Origin: Prunella strophiata
Taxonomy: Eukaryota > Chordata > Aves > Passeriformes > Prunellidae
Length of the DNA: 64,000 nt
Reading direction: 5' to 3'
NCBI GenBank assembly: GCA_036583965.1
Contig: JAZBQD010000019.1
Span: 15,887,585 to 15,951,584, forward strand
Shown one piece after another: positions 11,401 to 25,800 of this stretch. The notes beneath the pieces were generated by a model. It had not been told where the DNA came from and did not search any database. It was given only the letters and a program-made list of their open reading frames with translations. The position numbers were made by a program, and so were the translations under genes. The stretch's first letter is position 1. Each line of letters starts with the position of its first letter.

Positions 11401-14400
11401 TTAAACACAGTCCAGAAGAGTGACACTGCTTTGTAGTTTGAAACAAAACATGTCTTTAGGGCTGGGCAGCACATCCAGAGTTGAGATATCATGGTAATTA
11501 AAATAACGATAATTTAATGTAGTGATCCTTATCCTGTAGGAAGGCTTGTTTGCTCAAAATGAAGTATTACATATGCTAAAGTCAGAGTTTGATGTAGGGG
11601 AGTAAAAGTCCATGGGCTGGCAGTATGACACCAAGTGCAGCTCAAATAAGCCAGACTGTATATTTGTGTTTTAATTAACTTAATAGATGTGTCTGTGGAG
11701 GGCTGCAGCTAAACTTTGCTAGACTGAGTTGACCAGAGAACTGCTGTTCCTGAAATAGGATTTATTTGTTATTTTTTCTATTACATTTACCATTTGAGAC
11801 ATCTCTAGCTGATGGCTGGGTAAGATTAATATTGGGACAAGTCTGCTGTTTGTCACAGGGCTTTCTGAAGTGTCTTTAGCCAATACTGACCTTTATGGTA
11901 CATAATGATGATGTCCCTACTGAAGGATTTTTCTTAATGGGAAAATGCCCATCAACTGAGTTCTCACCATCATCCTGTGAATGACTCTCCTGAGAAACTC
12001 TGATGTAATTACTAGTTCAAGTGCTATTACTGAGATTAGAGACATCTGTTTGCTTTGATTTTCAGTCTCACAGTGCCCTGAAGTACCGTGCTCTGCTGGA
12101 GCTGCCAAAGCTGAGAGCAGCAGCAGTTGCCTCTGCTCACTGTGCAGAGCTGTGCTGTGTGGTGCTTTGCAGGGAACAGGTTATTTCTGTGTCACACTTG
12201 GATCTAGCCATGGGCTGTGCATCCTGCAGGAAAAAGGGACTTTTCCTCCAGACTGTGCCTTTTCCCAATAATGGAGAAGCCCTCGTTGCCAAGTATGTGC
12301 TAACTCAGAATCGTAGCAGCCTCTGAATGTACAGCTCCTTTTCAGGGTAAAAGGCAGAAGATGTGCTGTGGAAGGGTGCTGCTCAGTCAGATCTGATTCC
12401 TTTCATGCTGCAGGGGACTAGGGATGCCTGTGTAAACAGCTGAACTCATCTCTTCTGGGAGGGGGGAGAGTAAATATTGTATGGAGTTTTCTGGATCCAA
12501 AGCCAGCATCTGAGCATCTTAATTCTTCGAGCTGAGCCCTACACCAGACACATCTACTGCTACAAAGCAAATACTGAAACCTCAGCCTAATCCAGCTACA
12601 AAATCTGATTCTTGATTTTTAAGTTAACCTAAAGTTAAAGCTTATTTCCAGGTATATGTTACTGTCTGTATTCTTGATCTGAGAATGAACAGAACATGTA
12701 TGATATGGCATTTTAAATTTTAAATTAGGTAGGTGTTTTATGGTGGGGCAAGGGTATATGTGGTGTATTTGGGTGGGAATGGTGTTAAGCAAGCTGATTC
12801 CCTGCAGGCATCTCACTTGACTATTGTGCCCCACGTACATGGATGTTAGTCTTTGCAAATTCATATCTAGATGCAATTGTGGATGAAAGTCAGAGTCTGA
12901 CCAGCACTACCAAATTCTGAGCTGGGCCTGCAGTGGTTTTTTTGGAGCAAGACTCTTCACCCTCCTTCTGAACACAAGGATGGGAGGATTTACAACCTTA
13001 CTTAACTGCATAGATATTACATAATATCTCTTTGATGATGGCCTCTGATTAGTTTTCTAAGTCACACAAAAGGAATGTGGTATGTTTTTAATGCTCTGTA
13101 ACTGCATAAGTACATATTACCAACTTCATTATGCCTCTGCTGAAATGCATTCCCTTCTGATCTAAGACAATCTAAATTAAGAGCTATTTTAAAATAATTT
13201 CATATTCTTTTTAGAGCAGTTTCTAGTTCTTAATAACTGGGGTTTTTTTTGGTTTAGGGCACTTTAATATGAGAGGTAGGAACTTTGTGTAGGAAACTGT
13301 GTTCAGAATCTGACCTGCATCTACAAGCATAGTATTTTCTTGCATTTCACTGACCTCTTCCAACTAAGTACCTCGTTTTGTTTCAGAAAGTGGCTGTTCT
13401 AACCTCACAAAGACTGCATAATAACCTGGTACATTGAAACACTACCTAAATAGCCTAAATTCCCAAAGCATGCTTACAGAAGTATGTTTTTTAGTTTTTC
13501 TCCAGATCTTCCTCATTGAATATAGAATTGTTTGATTGCTTGTGCTGCAAAGAATCTCTACTGTAGACTCAGCACAAGTCTTTGCAGGCAAAAGTGTATG
13601 ATTTTTTTTGACAGAAACCTGCACTGTGTTACTGAAATGCTTCATTCTAGCAGCCAGACTCTTTCTTTTCGATCCCCAGTGCAGCAGCTTCACTGGCAAA
13701 GGATTAGATTGAACTGAAATGCAGAGTTCAAAACTTCTTGAAGCAGCTGAGAGGGGAGGGAGCACAATGGAGGCCTGTGTGAATCGGGAGCAGCATGCTG
13801 ATGATGAATGGGAACAGCAATGTGTTGTTCCTTCTGGTAAATATGAAAGTAGTAGGTGGTAAGCTTGAAAAAAAAACCCCAACATTTTCACTATCCTACA
13901 CTGCATAGCCAAACAAGGAAATTCATTGCCACAGAGTGCTGTGAATGCTAATTTGTGTGTGTTCAAAAAAGCAACTAGATTAATGTCAGAAAAACCTGTT
14001 GAGAGCAGATAAACCCTTTACTTTCCTGAAGAAGTCCCTAAAGGGCTGCTGCAAGGGTCTGTGACAGAGACAACATCCTTGTAAGCTTTTGTGGTTTTAT
14101 ACTCCTTCCTGGACACCTGCCACTAGCCTTTCTCTCTGCTGATTTGGGCCATTATGATCTGGCATTGTCCTGATACTGGAAAAAAGTCCCTTCAGTAAAG
14201 AATACTGAAGATCTCCTTGGCAAAGACCAAAAGAAAAGGGAGGGGGGGAGCCTAAAGGAAAACTAAAATACAGAGGAACAAAGTGAATACCAGGAATCGT
14301 GGGAGATTGTGAACATGTGCCCCATCACTACAAATATACATCCAAGTTTCCATTTTTTGGAAATGCCTACAGGGTCCACAAACCTGGTAATGCAAAGAAT

Positions 14401-17400
14401 TAGACTCATCCTGGAGAACAAAAATACCTTCCTGATCCTGGTTGGATGAATCTTTTTGCTCTCTTAAAAAGACCTAGGAAAAAGCTGGTTTGTTTAATAG
14501 AGTGTGTTTAAATCCTGTCCCCTCTCATTTCCTCCCTTGGTCATATTGCTGTGAGATGGGTGTTCAAATAAAAGACAGCTGACATGTTTCCAGGCTTCTC
14601 TGATGAGTAGCTGGAATGAAATACATGGGAAATCTACTTCAAAAATGTTGGTACTGGTGCTGCAGATTGTACCTGCTGGATGGGGTGGGAAGCTGCATGT
14701 GGGGATCCTGCCTTGTGCTGAGGAGCAACTTCTGAGCCAGTCCTGGGCTGTGTTCTCCTGAAAAAGTGGTCTGAACTTTCTCTGGACTGCAGTTTAACCC
14801 TGGATTTAGCCAGCTCTGTATAAGGCAGAACATAATGATTAGGCTCATGCTGCAGAATATAAGTGCTTTTGAAATGGGATGCAAAGGTTAAAAATGAAAT
14901 GAAATTAAAATTCTTGGGTATTTTTTGAGAGAAGCTGAAGTAGAATGAGGAGAGGAATGTGTGGAAGTGATCATGAACTGTAATAACTGAAAATCCTTTA
15001 GAAATCTAAAGTCAGTTCTTAGGAAGATACATTATTAAATGTGGTCTCTGGGATTTCCTGCTTAGTAGGATAAATAGAAAGGGGAGAGGAAGGGTTGGTA
15101 ACTTCATTTATACCTTACTCAAATTCTTGCTAATAATGAACCAATAATTTCTCAGCTGGCAACTACGTGTTTGAAATGCTTCATTTTTCACTGTGCTCCA
15201 TGAACATCTGTCCTGCTATTTGCCTTTCATACAGAAAATTAATTTCTTGTCTAAGATAAGCTTGCAAAATATTTATAAGGGAAAAACTATGAAAGTATAT
15301 CAGTACTAGGGGAAAAAAAGCCATGAATGTATTGGTTTGTTGGCAGGGATATATTTATAGAATATTCTCTTACTTGAGCAGACTTAAGAAGCAGGCATAG
15401 AAGACAGGGTATTAATTTCAATCACAGACCCATAACTATTGCCAAAGTGAACATAATTAGTGTTTCATGGTATACAGGGCAGGGGCCATCCTGCAAATTT
15501 GAAAGCAAATTCAATTAAGCATCTAGCTCAGCCCTCATGGTGAAGAATATGAACTGAATAAAGTACATAGTGTAGAAGTGTTAAAGTTTCAAAAGATGGA
15601 GATAGCAGCTCTGTGCCCTGAGCATGCCTGGCTCAGACATGTCTAATGCTTTGTTTCAGCCAGCAGAGGCTGAGGCAGTGCTGTTCTCCTTGGGTCCTCA
15701 CTGTGCTTGCCTCCATGGCCATGAGGTTGAATCTTCCTAGGAAGGAGGCTTGCCTCTGCTTTCCTTTGCAGTAGTACTCAGTCCTGACACCACAGGAAGA
15801 TGAAGCTTCCAGCTCCTCCAGCAGGGTGGTTGCATTGGTTTCCCACTGGTTGTTCCAGTGGCACATCCACATGCTAACTGCTGTACTGTCATGGCTGGCT
15901 TAGGACTGAAGTAAGTGTGAATGTCACAAGCATTCTGTTGGGCCCTGAACTCTGGGAGGGTGCTTGCCTTCTTCACCAGCCTCCCCCTAGAAAAATGCAG
16001 GGGAATGATGAGGGTTTGTTGGGAAAGAAGGGACATTTTTGGTTTTGTGGTTTCCTCACTGGTCAGTCTTGGAATGACACCCTCCATGAGTCTGCTGGAG
16101 TGTAAAGCCTGTGTGCTTGTGCCCTGAGCAGGGCTGTCAGAAGGAAATGAAGGAGTTTGGTTCCACAAGGGTGCATTTAGCTAGTGCAGCCCCTAAAGTC
16201 CATAATGACAGTACTAAGTGCTGTGAACCAAAGTCATGTCCTCAACCTCTCGTTTAGAAGGGGCACCAAGCTGTGAGTTCAGCAGGGTGTAAGTTCTGTT
16301 AGACTTCATTTCCTCTCTGTTCACAACTGCCTGTTCCTGCCTGGAAGCCTGAACTGTTGCTCTCAGGTGAGCAGAGTAGACAGGATGCCTCCCTCTTCTG
16401 TGCATTTGTGTGAGAGTGGTCTGCAAAATCAACTAGCAGAAGTGACAGATTTTTGCATGAGTGAGGTAGGCTTAGTGCCCTGTGCTCCTTGCTGCTCTCC
16501 TGTCATGCTGGACTGTGGCTCCCTGGCACTTTCAAAAGCCTGGCCACTGTCAGGGTCACAGCCATCCCTTCCCAGCGTTACACAAGGCACCATCATCTCA
16601 TTTTCACAAGACACTTGGTGTGTTCTCTGCTTCCCCTTTTAGTAAAGCACCAAATCTCCCAATTCTCCTGCTTGGGTACTCTGCTGTAGGCTGTGCAGAC
16701 AATTCCTAAGGAACCTAAGGAGACTATAATGAAACACTTGATGGAGAAGCTTGAAATGTTGATGTTACATGCCTGAAGACTGGAAAATATTGACACCTGC
16801 TGTGGTTTTCTAGTTCTGAACACACTTGTGTTTTCCCCCCCTTTTTCAGTTACATGGTATAATTGATACTTGCAACATCTCTTCCTGTGGAGACGTTTCA
16901 AGGAGTCCTCAGGGCATTTCCTCCTCTTGTTCTGCTAAAACTAAGAGTTTTCAAGGACAAGCATGTTGTGAGGCTGAACTGATTCCTGACTGTTTTCAGG
17001 TCCTGTGTCACCTCTGACTCTGGGTACATTTTTGGAGACAAAATATCAGCCCTGCTCTCTTGGAGTGAGAATCCCCTTCTTTAACTGACAGTATATTGTA
17101 TTTTGGCACAGGATGAATGTGTTTCTGGATTTGCCTGTACAAGTTTCCTATGTCTCACTACAGCATTTGGCTGCTGCAGACAGTGCATAGATGTGACTAA
17201 GAGTCAGATTTACTGGAACAAAACAAATGCTGGTGCTGCCTGGATTGGTGTCCTGGTAGGGTGCTAACATGTCCTTGTTTGGGAAAACAGAGCATTCCTT
17301 CCTGAGTGCTTTCCCCTTCTTGCTGAGCTGAACTCAGCAGCACTGAGAAATAACAGCATCCTCCTCCACATTCATCTCAGAGAAAAGCTGCTGAGGTCAG

Positions 17401-20400
17401 GTTTTGAAGGCTGTTCCCTAAGAGACCAAAGGTACATCATTCCTGCATTTTAACACAAGTGTTGAATTTTACAGCACCTTGTCTGCAGTGGCCTAATGTC
17501 TTCTGTTGCCCTTTTCTATGGTAAGTGTGAGTAAATTATCCAGAAAAGATGTCTGTGCAGTGCTTTGCTGCCTAATACATGGTACTCAGTTTTTTTCTAA
17601 CAAATGGCACCAGTGCTGGCCTGGGGGAAGAGGAAGGAAAGAGAAAATGTTCTTCTCAGGGCACATTCGTGGTCTCAGAAGTCCTCTGTTTGCATAATGT
17701 CATGTTCTCCAAATGTGAATTCAAGTCAGGAAGAGCAGCCTCTCCACCTGAGAGAGCTGATGTGTTTGTACAGCCTGTCCTGCTTGTTTCTGAAGTTCTT
17801 TGGGCACTGATGTGCAGATCCTTGTGTTTGAGAGGCCCTACAGAAATGAGCACATTTGGACATCTGCACAGTGCTGGTGGCACAGCTTACACTTACATAA
17901 AATCATCCATGGACACAAGGACCAAAACAAGCAATCACTAATCATCACAGCAATGCAAGAGCACTAAGTTGAAACCAGCAAATGGACAGGCATATGAGCT
18001 TCCAGACACACAAGGAAATCTCATATAAAGCTTCAGCTATGTGTCTCTGTTATGTATCTTTGCAAATCCTAATGTTATTTGGGATCACATTCTACATTCT
18101 TGGAATAAACTAAAATGCTTATGCTCTATGTAATGTTCATAGCTTTTATAAACTTCTCCACTGCACTTTTTTACTTCAATATTTTTGCATCTTTGTTTCC
18201 TTTTTCTATATTTAAATGCTTCAAACATTGTTCAGCTGTTGCATTGCAAATGGCTGGTGATCCAGAGCAGCCCCAGAACTGATTAAGTTCTTGGGTCAGA
18301 TGGAGTCAGGCACAGAAGATGAGGTTTTCCACCTCTGCCCACAGGCTGTCTCTTGATGAGCCCTTCTAGGGTTTTGTCTCTTGCCTTCACTACTGTAAAA
18401 TGGATTGGTGATGAGTGGTGCCTTTGTAAAAAGGGAAAGATCTCCAAACAAGGAATGGTATGTGACAGCATGAGACAATTGCAGGTGTGCTCTGAGCAAG
18501 CCTACCACCAAAACCCACTGTTGCTTTCATCAGTTCACTGAGGGTCTGCTTCAGCTTCCCTGGCAGTAAAATGAAACTGCTACTGGATAGCCCAGGAATG
18601 AAGGAAGAATCTTTGATGGATATGGAACCTTGTGTATTTGAATAGGCTTCTATAAATAAAATGTACATCAGTGATAGTAGCCTGGATTTTTTATAAGCAT
18701 CCTTTCATCTGCATTTAGCAAGTTGAAAAGTCTAGTCTTAGTATATACTGTGTTGATTTTTTTTTAATCTTTGCAAATACAAGCTAATTATTTTCATCTA
18801 TTAAGAAGCAGATAGTAAAGTTTTGACTGAAAGACATGACTGCATGTCTCAGAAATCTACAATTGCCCTTGAAGTATTTAGCTTTCCTGGATCTACAGGT
18901 ATGGTCCTCATTTTGAAAGTGTTCTGTCTCTCAATGTCTTCTGTTGCCCTGACTTTGTTACAGCATTTTCAGTCTGTCAGACAGAAAATGAGTACCCAGA
19001 TTCCCAAAACCTGGAAAAAGGTCATTAAATAGATCAGATAGAAAGGAAATAGCATTTCTACTAAATCAGAGACTTTTTATACAAACCATGATGGCTCATG
19101 CTGAGAGCTGTCTAACTTGTTGAGCTTAGCAATGTTTCTCCTCTTGAAAATTAGCCAAGAATTTAGCTCTTTCCATAACTTTCTAATCCACCTACAGAAC
19201 AGAGTTCAGATCCTACAACTGGTATGGTATGAATCTGGCATTCTTCTGACTGGGTAGTCTTTAAAACTTTTTAATTACAACATGATTAAGAATAGAGTTT
19301 AGCCTGTGATTTAAATTATTTTGTGCAGAACATATATTGTAGAGGATAGGATTTTAACATATCTTTGCAGCATTGACAACCACCAAAAAGTGGGTTGCAA
19401 GACAGCAGGTACAAATCAAGTTTTTGCAACTATTTACTTCTTAAAGAAGTTCATTTTCTGAAGACAGGACATGCCTTTTCTTTGGGAAGGATTTGTTGAA
19501 TACTGGGAATTCTGGGACACTGAAGACCTTTTCACTAATCTCACAGATACCCTGAGCCACAAGCTGATGGTGTTGTTTTTTGGATGGATGTGTCTGTGTG
19601 GCTCAAGGCATCTTCTGTCTTTGCGTCACTGCCATGTGTCCTATCACAGGCTGTTGTGAAAGGGAAAATCCTTGTTCTACCAACTTAGAGGGATCACAGC
19701 CCCCTTTGTGTTGGACAGCTAAGGGCTGGATATGATATATGGTGACCTTCTAGGAGTCTGCATCCCCTGGATTCCTTGGTGTAGGTGCAGGACATCTAGG
19801 GAACTGGGGACAGTTCACCAGCATTTGAAGAGGCTCCTACACAGCTGCCTGCACTCACTCAGCTCCTGTTTTCTAAATGATCCAGTCTGCAACTATGCTA
19901 TACCTCAGTTTTCTTCAATCCATTCATGATATTTGAGGCTTCTTCCTCTTGAGGTATTACTTGGCTTTTTCATATATACTTCACTGTGGAAACTAACAAA
20001 TGTAACACATTTCTTTCCAACTTTCATTCATTAGGTTGGTTAATGAGTAGAGATGTGAAAATGATCCTTTCCAGGGGAAAGGAAAAAAGCTGTATAAGCT
20101 TGAGTTTTGGCAAAGGGGGCTTGAGGAAGGACCTGGTTTTAGAAATGTCACAAAAGGAGTTTATCCTTGAGAAAGGTTGTGATAAGATGGCAGCATGTAG
20201 GTGCAAATGGAAAGGTCAGGGATGGTGGCAGGATTGAGTTATAAGAGGAGGTGATGGACAAATGGGCAGCCAGCAATGTGCTAGAAGACTTGTGGGCTGT
20301 CCTCTAAGCAGAGGATGCTCCAGGACTGGAGGGCCTAGACAGTGACTGTTTTGCTGTATTCATCAAAGTGAGGGGATAAAGAAGAGAGAAGTGGAAACAT

Positions 20401-20954
20401 GGTCATTATATGTAGAAAGCACAGAAAATTTTAGAATGCTTTAACTTTTAGGGAAAGCTCCTCCCATGTGCCTTAAGTCCTGACTAACTGGAGATAGCTG
20501 TTATATTGAGTCTTAAATGGATGAACCAATGGGGGGAAAAAAGTCCACCTCAGCACAACTGGTCTTTATGTCAGCAGATGGGAACTACTTGCAGATATAG
20601 GTACAATACCTCCAGCCCAGTGCAGTACAAAGAGATAAACAGAAAAAATATTCCCCTCACTGCATGAGTGGAACTCCATACTAGTTAGTTAGGAGGGAGC
20701 AGGAGATGTAATCCAGGGCTCATGAGTTGTTACAAGCAGAAGATTCAGGAAGCAGCAGCAAGCCTGTGCTGAGAAGCCCAAGACAAAACCAGAAACACAC
20801 CTACAGTCAGGTAGTCCAGGGGAATATTTGCACTCCATTTTAAACAAGTAAAATTATACTAGAAAGTTTATTTGGGAGCTAATGTTTGCCAAAGTAGAGA
20901 ATATGATTCAGAATTTGTCCTGGCCAGTGTTGCTGCATACAAACTAAGGAAACT

Positions 20955-21233
20955 TTTTAGAAGGGCTTGTAGTGATAGGACAAAGGGGGATGTCTTCAGA
21001 CTGGAAGAAAGTAAATTTAGATTTGGTATTAGGAAGAAATTGTGAGGGTGGTGAAGCACTGGAACAGGTTGCCCATAGAAGTTATGGATGCCACATCCCT
21101 GTAAGGGTTTAAGGCCAGGTTGGATGGGGCTTTCACTGGTCTAGTGAAAGGTGTCCCTGCCCATGGCAGGGGGATTGGAACAAGATGATCTTTAAGACCC
21201 CTTCCAATCCAAGCCATTCTGTGATTCTGTGAA
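20955..21233 (+). mobile_element. CR1 retrotransposon 3' end
   Basis: This plus-strand CR1 3' end shares landmarks with the copy at 8095-8400: tagtgataggacaaaggggg, ttaggaagaaattgtgaggg, gcactggaacaggttgccca, ggccaggttggatggggctt and a tail of ccattctgtgattctgtga. It ends in the octamer-like CR1 tail repeat. It is 5' truncated, with no coding capacity. Confidence 0.93.
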
Positions 21234-22440
21234 ATCAGCCAGAAGTTATCTCTCTTTTCTGGACTTTCTTCCTGGGTGTTTCTGCATGTGGACATCTCTT
21301 CCACCCTTGCTGTCATACTTAACAGGAGATAGTGGCACGTTCATGAATCAGGAGTCAGTGTAGTAACTGAAGCCAGAAAATGATAGGTATTTATTTGTGT
21401 ATTCAGACTGTACAGGTCAGCATTGTTCCTGCAAGACAGGAATGCACATTTCAGAAAAACAGGAAGATTACTTTGCAGCAACAGTTCTTGTGAAGGCAAT
21501 TGTCTGGCAGCAAAGAGCAGTATATTGCACTTCACACTGTCTAGCTAAAATGTACATATGTGTGCAGTACTAGGAGTTTACAAACAGTGGGTAGAGATAG
21601 ATTTGTCCAGAAGTTACTAGTTTTAAACTATTGAATGTATAAGGTAAAATCACTGTCCAAATGTGCCTGTTTCCATTGGCTTTGCTGGTACACAGACAGC
21701 TTGCAGAAACAAGTTGGCTGGAGCCATGTGAGATGAAGTCCTCTTTCTGTCATTATTCTGTGATTATTCACTGGCACACGACATTTGGGAGCTCATAGTC
21801 AGACTCAGGAGGTCCTTGTCCTGCCATGTGTGCTGGCACATCAGTCAAGGACTCCATTCTGGTGGAGCTTGTCTTTCCTCCCTCTGCATTTTTATTGCCA
21901 TCTCCCTCCCTCCCAGGTGTTATTGAAGGAGATCAAGTGCTGGAATTGCTGCTTTGAAGCACTGAGGTTTTCATGGAATAAATGGCTTCTGGCTGCTGCT
22001 AGCTGCTTGACATACCCAGTGTCAAACCAGGGACACAGACTTGGTTGCACCAAAGATGCAGCCAAAGACCTAGTCTTGCAGTGCCAGAGAAAATAGAAAT
22101 AGAAACCACTTTGTCCTGGATTCTGCTGGAAGTTTGGCATCTTAGCAGATGCCATCCACAGAAATACCAAGCTTGGGCACAGTGCCTCTTCCAATTCAGC
22201 AGCCACTACCTCTTCTCCATGATGCCAGAGAGAATCATGCAGTACAGGATTTTCTCCTGGCAGCCTGTCAGCAGCAAGGAAATAGTGTCTGCTTCCTACA
22301 TCAACATGGTTTCAGGATAGTAGGTGAGAACTGCTGGTCCTTGCCTCCCAGTGGTTTCTCACAGGTATTGCCAAGTGTTTTGATGAGTGTTGGGATCTGA
22401 TATCTAGCCAGAGTGCTTTGCAGTTGTTTATGAAAAAAGA

Positions 22441-22893
22441 TCAGAGAATATGCTGAGTTGGAAGGGACTCATGAGGATCACTTGAGTCCAACTCGATGGC
22501 ACAGCACCATCCCCAAGAGTCACTGTGTGCTTGAGAGCATTGTCCAAACACTTCTTGAATTCTCTCAGGCTTGGTGCTGTGAGCACTTCCCTGGAGAGCC
22601 TGTTCCAGTGTCCCGCCACATGGGGTGAAAACCTTTCTAATATCCATCCTAAACTTCTCCTGACACAACTTCAGTCCATTCCCTGAATCCTGTCACTGGT
22701 CACAAGAGAGAGGAGATCAGTGTCTGCCCCTCCTCTTGCCCTCAGGAGGAAACTGTAACTGCACTGGGGTCTCCCCTCAGTCTCCTCCAGGCTGAACAGA
22801 CCAAGTGACCTCAGCCCCTCCTCATATGACTTCCCCTCAAGGCCCTTCACCGTGCTCATTGCCCTCCTTTGGACACTCTCTAATAGCTTAATA
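22441..22893 (-). mobile_element. CR1 retrotransposon 3' end, second subfamily
   Basis: This minus-strand CR1 copy is of a different type from those at 1200, 8095 and 20955. Its landmarks are gagttggaagggactc near the tail, gagagcctgttccagtgtcc, ctcctccaggctgaacagac, tcctcatatgacttcccctc and a far end at ttggacactctctaatagct. About 450 bp survive. No intact coding frame remains. The copy at 54803-54976 looks like the same type. Confidence 0.9.
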
Positions 22894-25800
22894 TTTACAG
22901 GGCTGTCTGAAACTTTAGTAACAGAAACTAATCCAATGTAAACAACATGGTGTGTGTGCATTCCTTTGCTATAGTTATACTAACATAATTAGAACAGAAA
23001 AATATACACTAACAAAGCTTTCCCATGTAGCTAGGTCTTTTTCTTTCTGATGTTTAAAGTACTCATGGCTTGTTTGTCTCAGCAGCTATTTTTTTCTCAT
23101 TGATTTGGAGTGGGCTCAATCCACCTCACTTGGGAAAAAATCATCAAATTGTACCAGTCCCTGTAGTAGGCAGCAGCCTTGGTTGGTGTGCCCTGCTCCA
23201 GTTAAAGCATTGCAGACAAGTGCAGAGCAGAATGCTTTAAGGCCAGAACCTCAGTGTTTTAGTATTTCAGTTACATTTTTCCAAAGTGCTGCAGGATTGT
23301 CTATATGATCTTCAATTGAAAATACAAAATGTTTCTGAATAAAAAGCCTGTTCATTTGAGTTTGTTCCTTCCATGGCACAAAGTGCAAGCTCTGAATGGT
23401 GAGCAGTGTAGAAGCCCTACATACATTAGAGAAGTTTGCTAACCTATGCAAGGACACTATTAGGGCAGGGCATTAGCTTATTTTTTAGTTTCCCATGTTA
23501 CATACAAACTTGGGACCATGATCATTTGCTTGTGTTGTTGAGTTGATAGTTGAGTCTCTGCTTAGGTATCTGCAAACAGTTCTTTCCACTGTTGTCACTG
23601 AAATGCCACATTCTTGCATTTCACCCATGGCACGGGGAGAAGTGCATTGCAGTTATTGCAGTTGTGTAGTTGTGCTTTACATAAGGGAACTGGAATGAAA
23701 TCAGTGCTCACCAAATCCCTGGCAAGTGTTTGGCCTCAAAGCACAGAGGTGGCCTCCCACCACAGGTGACAGGAGGTACCTAGGCACAGGGCTGGCTGTG
23801 AGCCCTGCTCAGCTGTGCAGTGACAGCAATGTGCCTCTCCTGTTATTCACTGTTATCCCAACATCTTGCTGTGTTTTCTAGATTTATATGTAAACTTTGT
23901 GTTCACATACATGTGGGCTGATAAAGTAATAAAAGGCAGGTATTTATTCACATTTCCTTTGTCATTGCTGGTATGGTTTGGAACAGCAGCCATATTCCTC
24001 TCTGGCTCAAGCTGGGGCACAGCTGCTGCAGGAGTCTTGCTGTACTGTGGGGGCTTGAACTAAGCACTGAATGACACTGTCAGAGCCCCTTCCAGTGTGT
24101 CCCTGGGATACCTCTGCCTTGGAGGGAGTTTTGTCACTGTTTTGCACTCCTTGTGGGCTGCTGCTTTACCTCTGACACAGCATGTGATTGCAAGTGGTGT
24201 TTGCTGGAAGCCTGGGACATGCATTGTGTACTGTCTCCCAGGACTTATCTTCCAAAAGCTCATTAAACTGATCTGGTTAAGGGCCATCAACCCTCTTAGA
24301 TTAGAGATTTAAAGAGCTTCAGTGGACTCTACTCATCTGGGTGCTCTAATATCTTCAAATGAACTCTGTCACAGACAAGAAAAAGCTGCCGACGTCATGT
24401 CTGCCATCATGGCCCCTGCCATGAGTGCATTTTCTATTTTATTAGACAAGGTACTCTGTATAATATAAGGAAAGACTGATTCTTCAACTGAGAGGAACTA
24501 ACTGAGTGAGTAGAGTTACACACAAGTAAATTTAGTAAGGAGTTCAGCATTGGGTCTTCACAGCTTACCTTAGATTCCTGGGAATGATGAGCATCTGATG
24601 AGCATTATATGGAGCAAACTGCTCCATGTGAATCAGGTGCATACAGGGAAGTGCACACCACTATCTGCTCCTATCCACCATCTAGGCCAGGGGGATGCAA
24701 ACCAACGTCCCAGCAGCTCCTGACCTGGAGCTGTGTAGCTTGCAAGTAGAAATTCAGCTTGGAAATTGTTTTGTACTAGTCTAAGAAATGTCTTATCTCA
24801 GTATTTGAGAGAAGAAACGTAAAAAATCCTGCATTTGGCCATTATATGCCTTCTGTATTTCGTGGGAAAAGGTCGTATTTGGACACTGGTGCTTGGTTCT
24901 GAGATTCCTTTGGCATTCTACACAATAGGGTTGTCTGTGTTGGTAAGAATACTAAAATTGAGCACATTTGTCACTTGAAAATGGCAATGCTAAGTACAAT
25001 TCCTGTATTTAAAATACATAGGTAAGCATATGAAACAGTACATACACACATTACTGTTTAGAGACAGTTGAGGTGGTTTTAATCGAGGTTCAGGAATTCA
25101 CACTGAATCTGACATTTGCATTTTAATGTAGAGCAGACATGCAGAGTATATTTTGCATAGTCTGTCTTCTTGAAGTGCCTTTGGGCTTTTGCAGATACCA
25201 TATCAATGCCAGTGTTCTGAGCAGAACATTATTGGGGTAAAAATGCAGAAAAGACTTCCTTGCATTTGCCAAATAATCCCTTTCATTTCTTTCCTTGATG
25301 ACGAAAATTGCTTTCATTCTTTCTGTAACATTGGAAACCCTCTTGCCTGTAAAATGAGTCCCCAAGTTTTGGTACAGGTTCAATGCTATAAGGAATAATT
25401 GTTATTGTTTCAACAAAACCTGTTCTAGCAGGTTTTTTTCCACCCTTCTTCGTTACTTATAAGAGAGTTTTGCCTAACACTCTTATCTACAAAGAGCCTA
25501 AGGAGCACCAGAAGGTTTATTTCCTTCTTCTGGACAGCTAGTTCATTTGCCTCCTTTTTCTGTGGTGAGGTGTGCTTGGTTTTTTAAATTCAACTGCAAA
25601 GCTTCTTGTTCCTTGCATTTGCAAGGTGGTGCAACAATTTTACCTGCTGAAAAATGAGACTATTTGATGATGAACACCCATCTCCCAGCCTTTACTCCTG
25701 AATGAGAACAATTTTTCACCACTTAAACTGTTACATGGTCGTGAGCACACTTTATCAGGGTGAGTCAATGACTGTGTTTCACACAGCTCTGTTTTAACTG

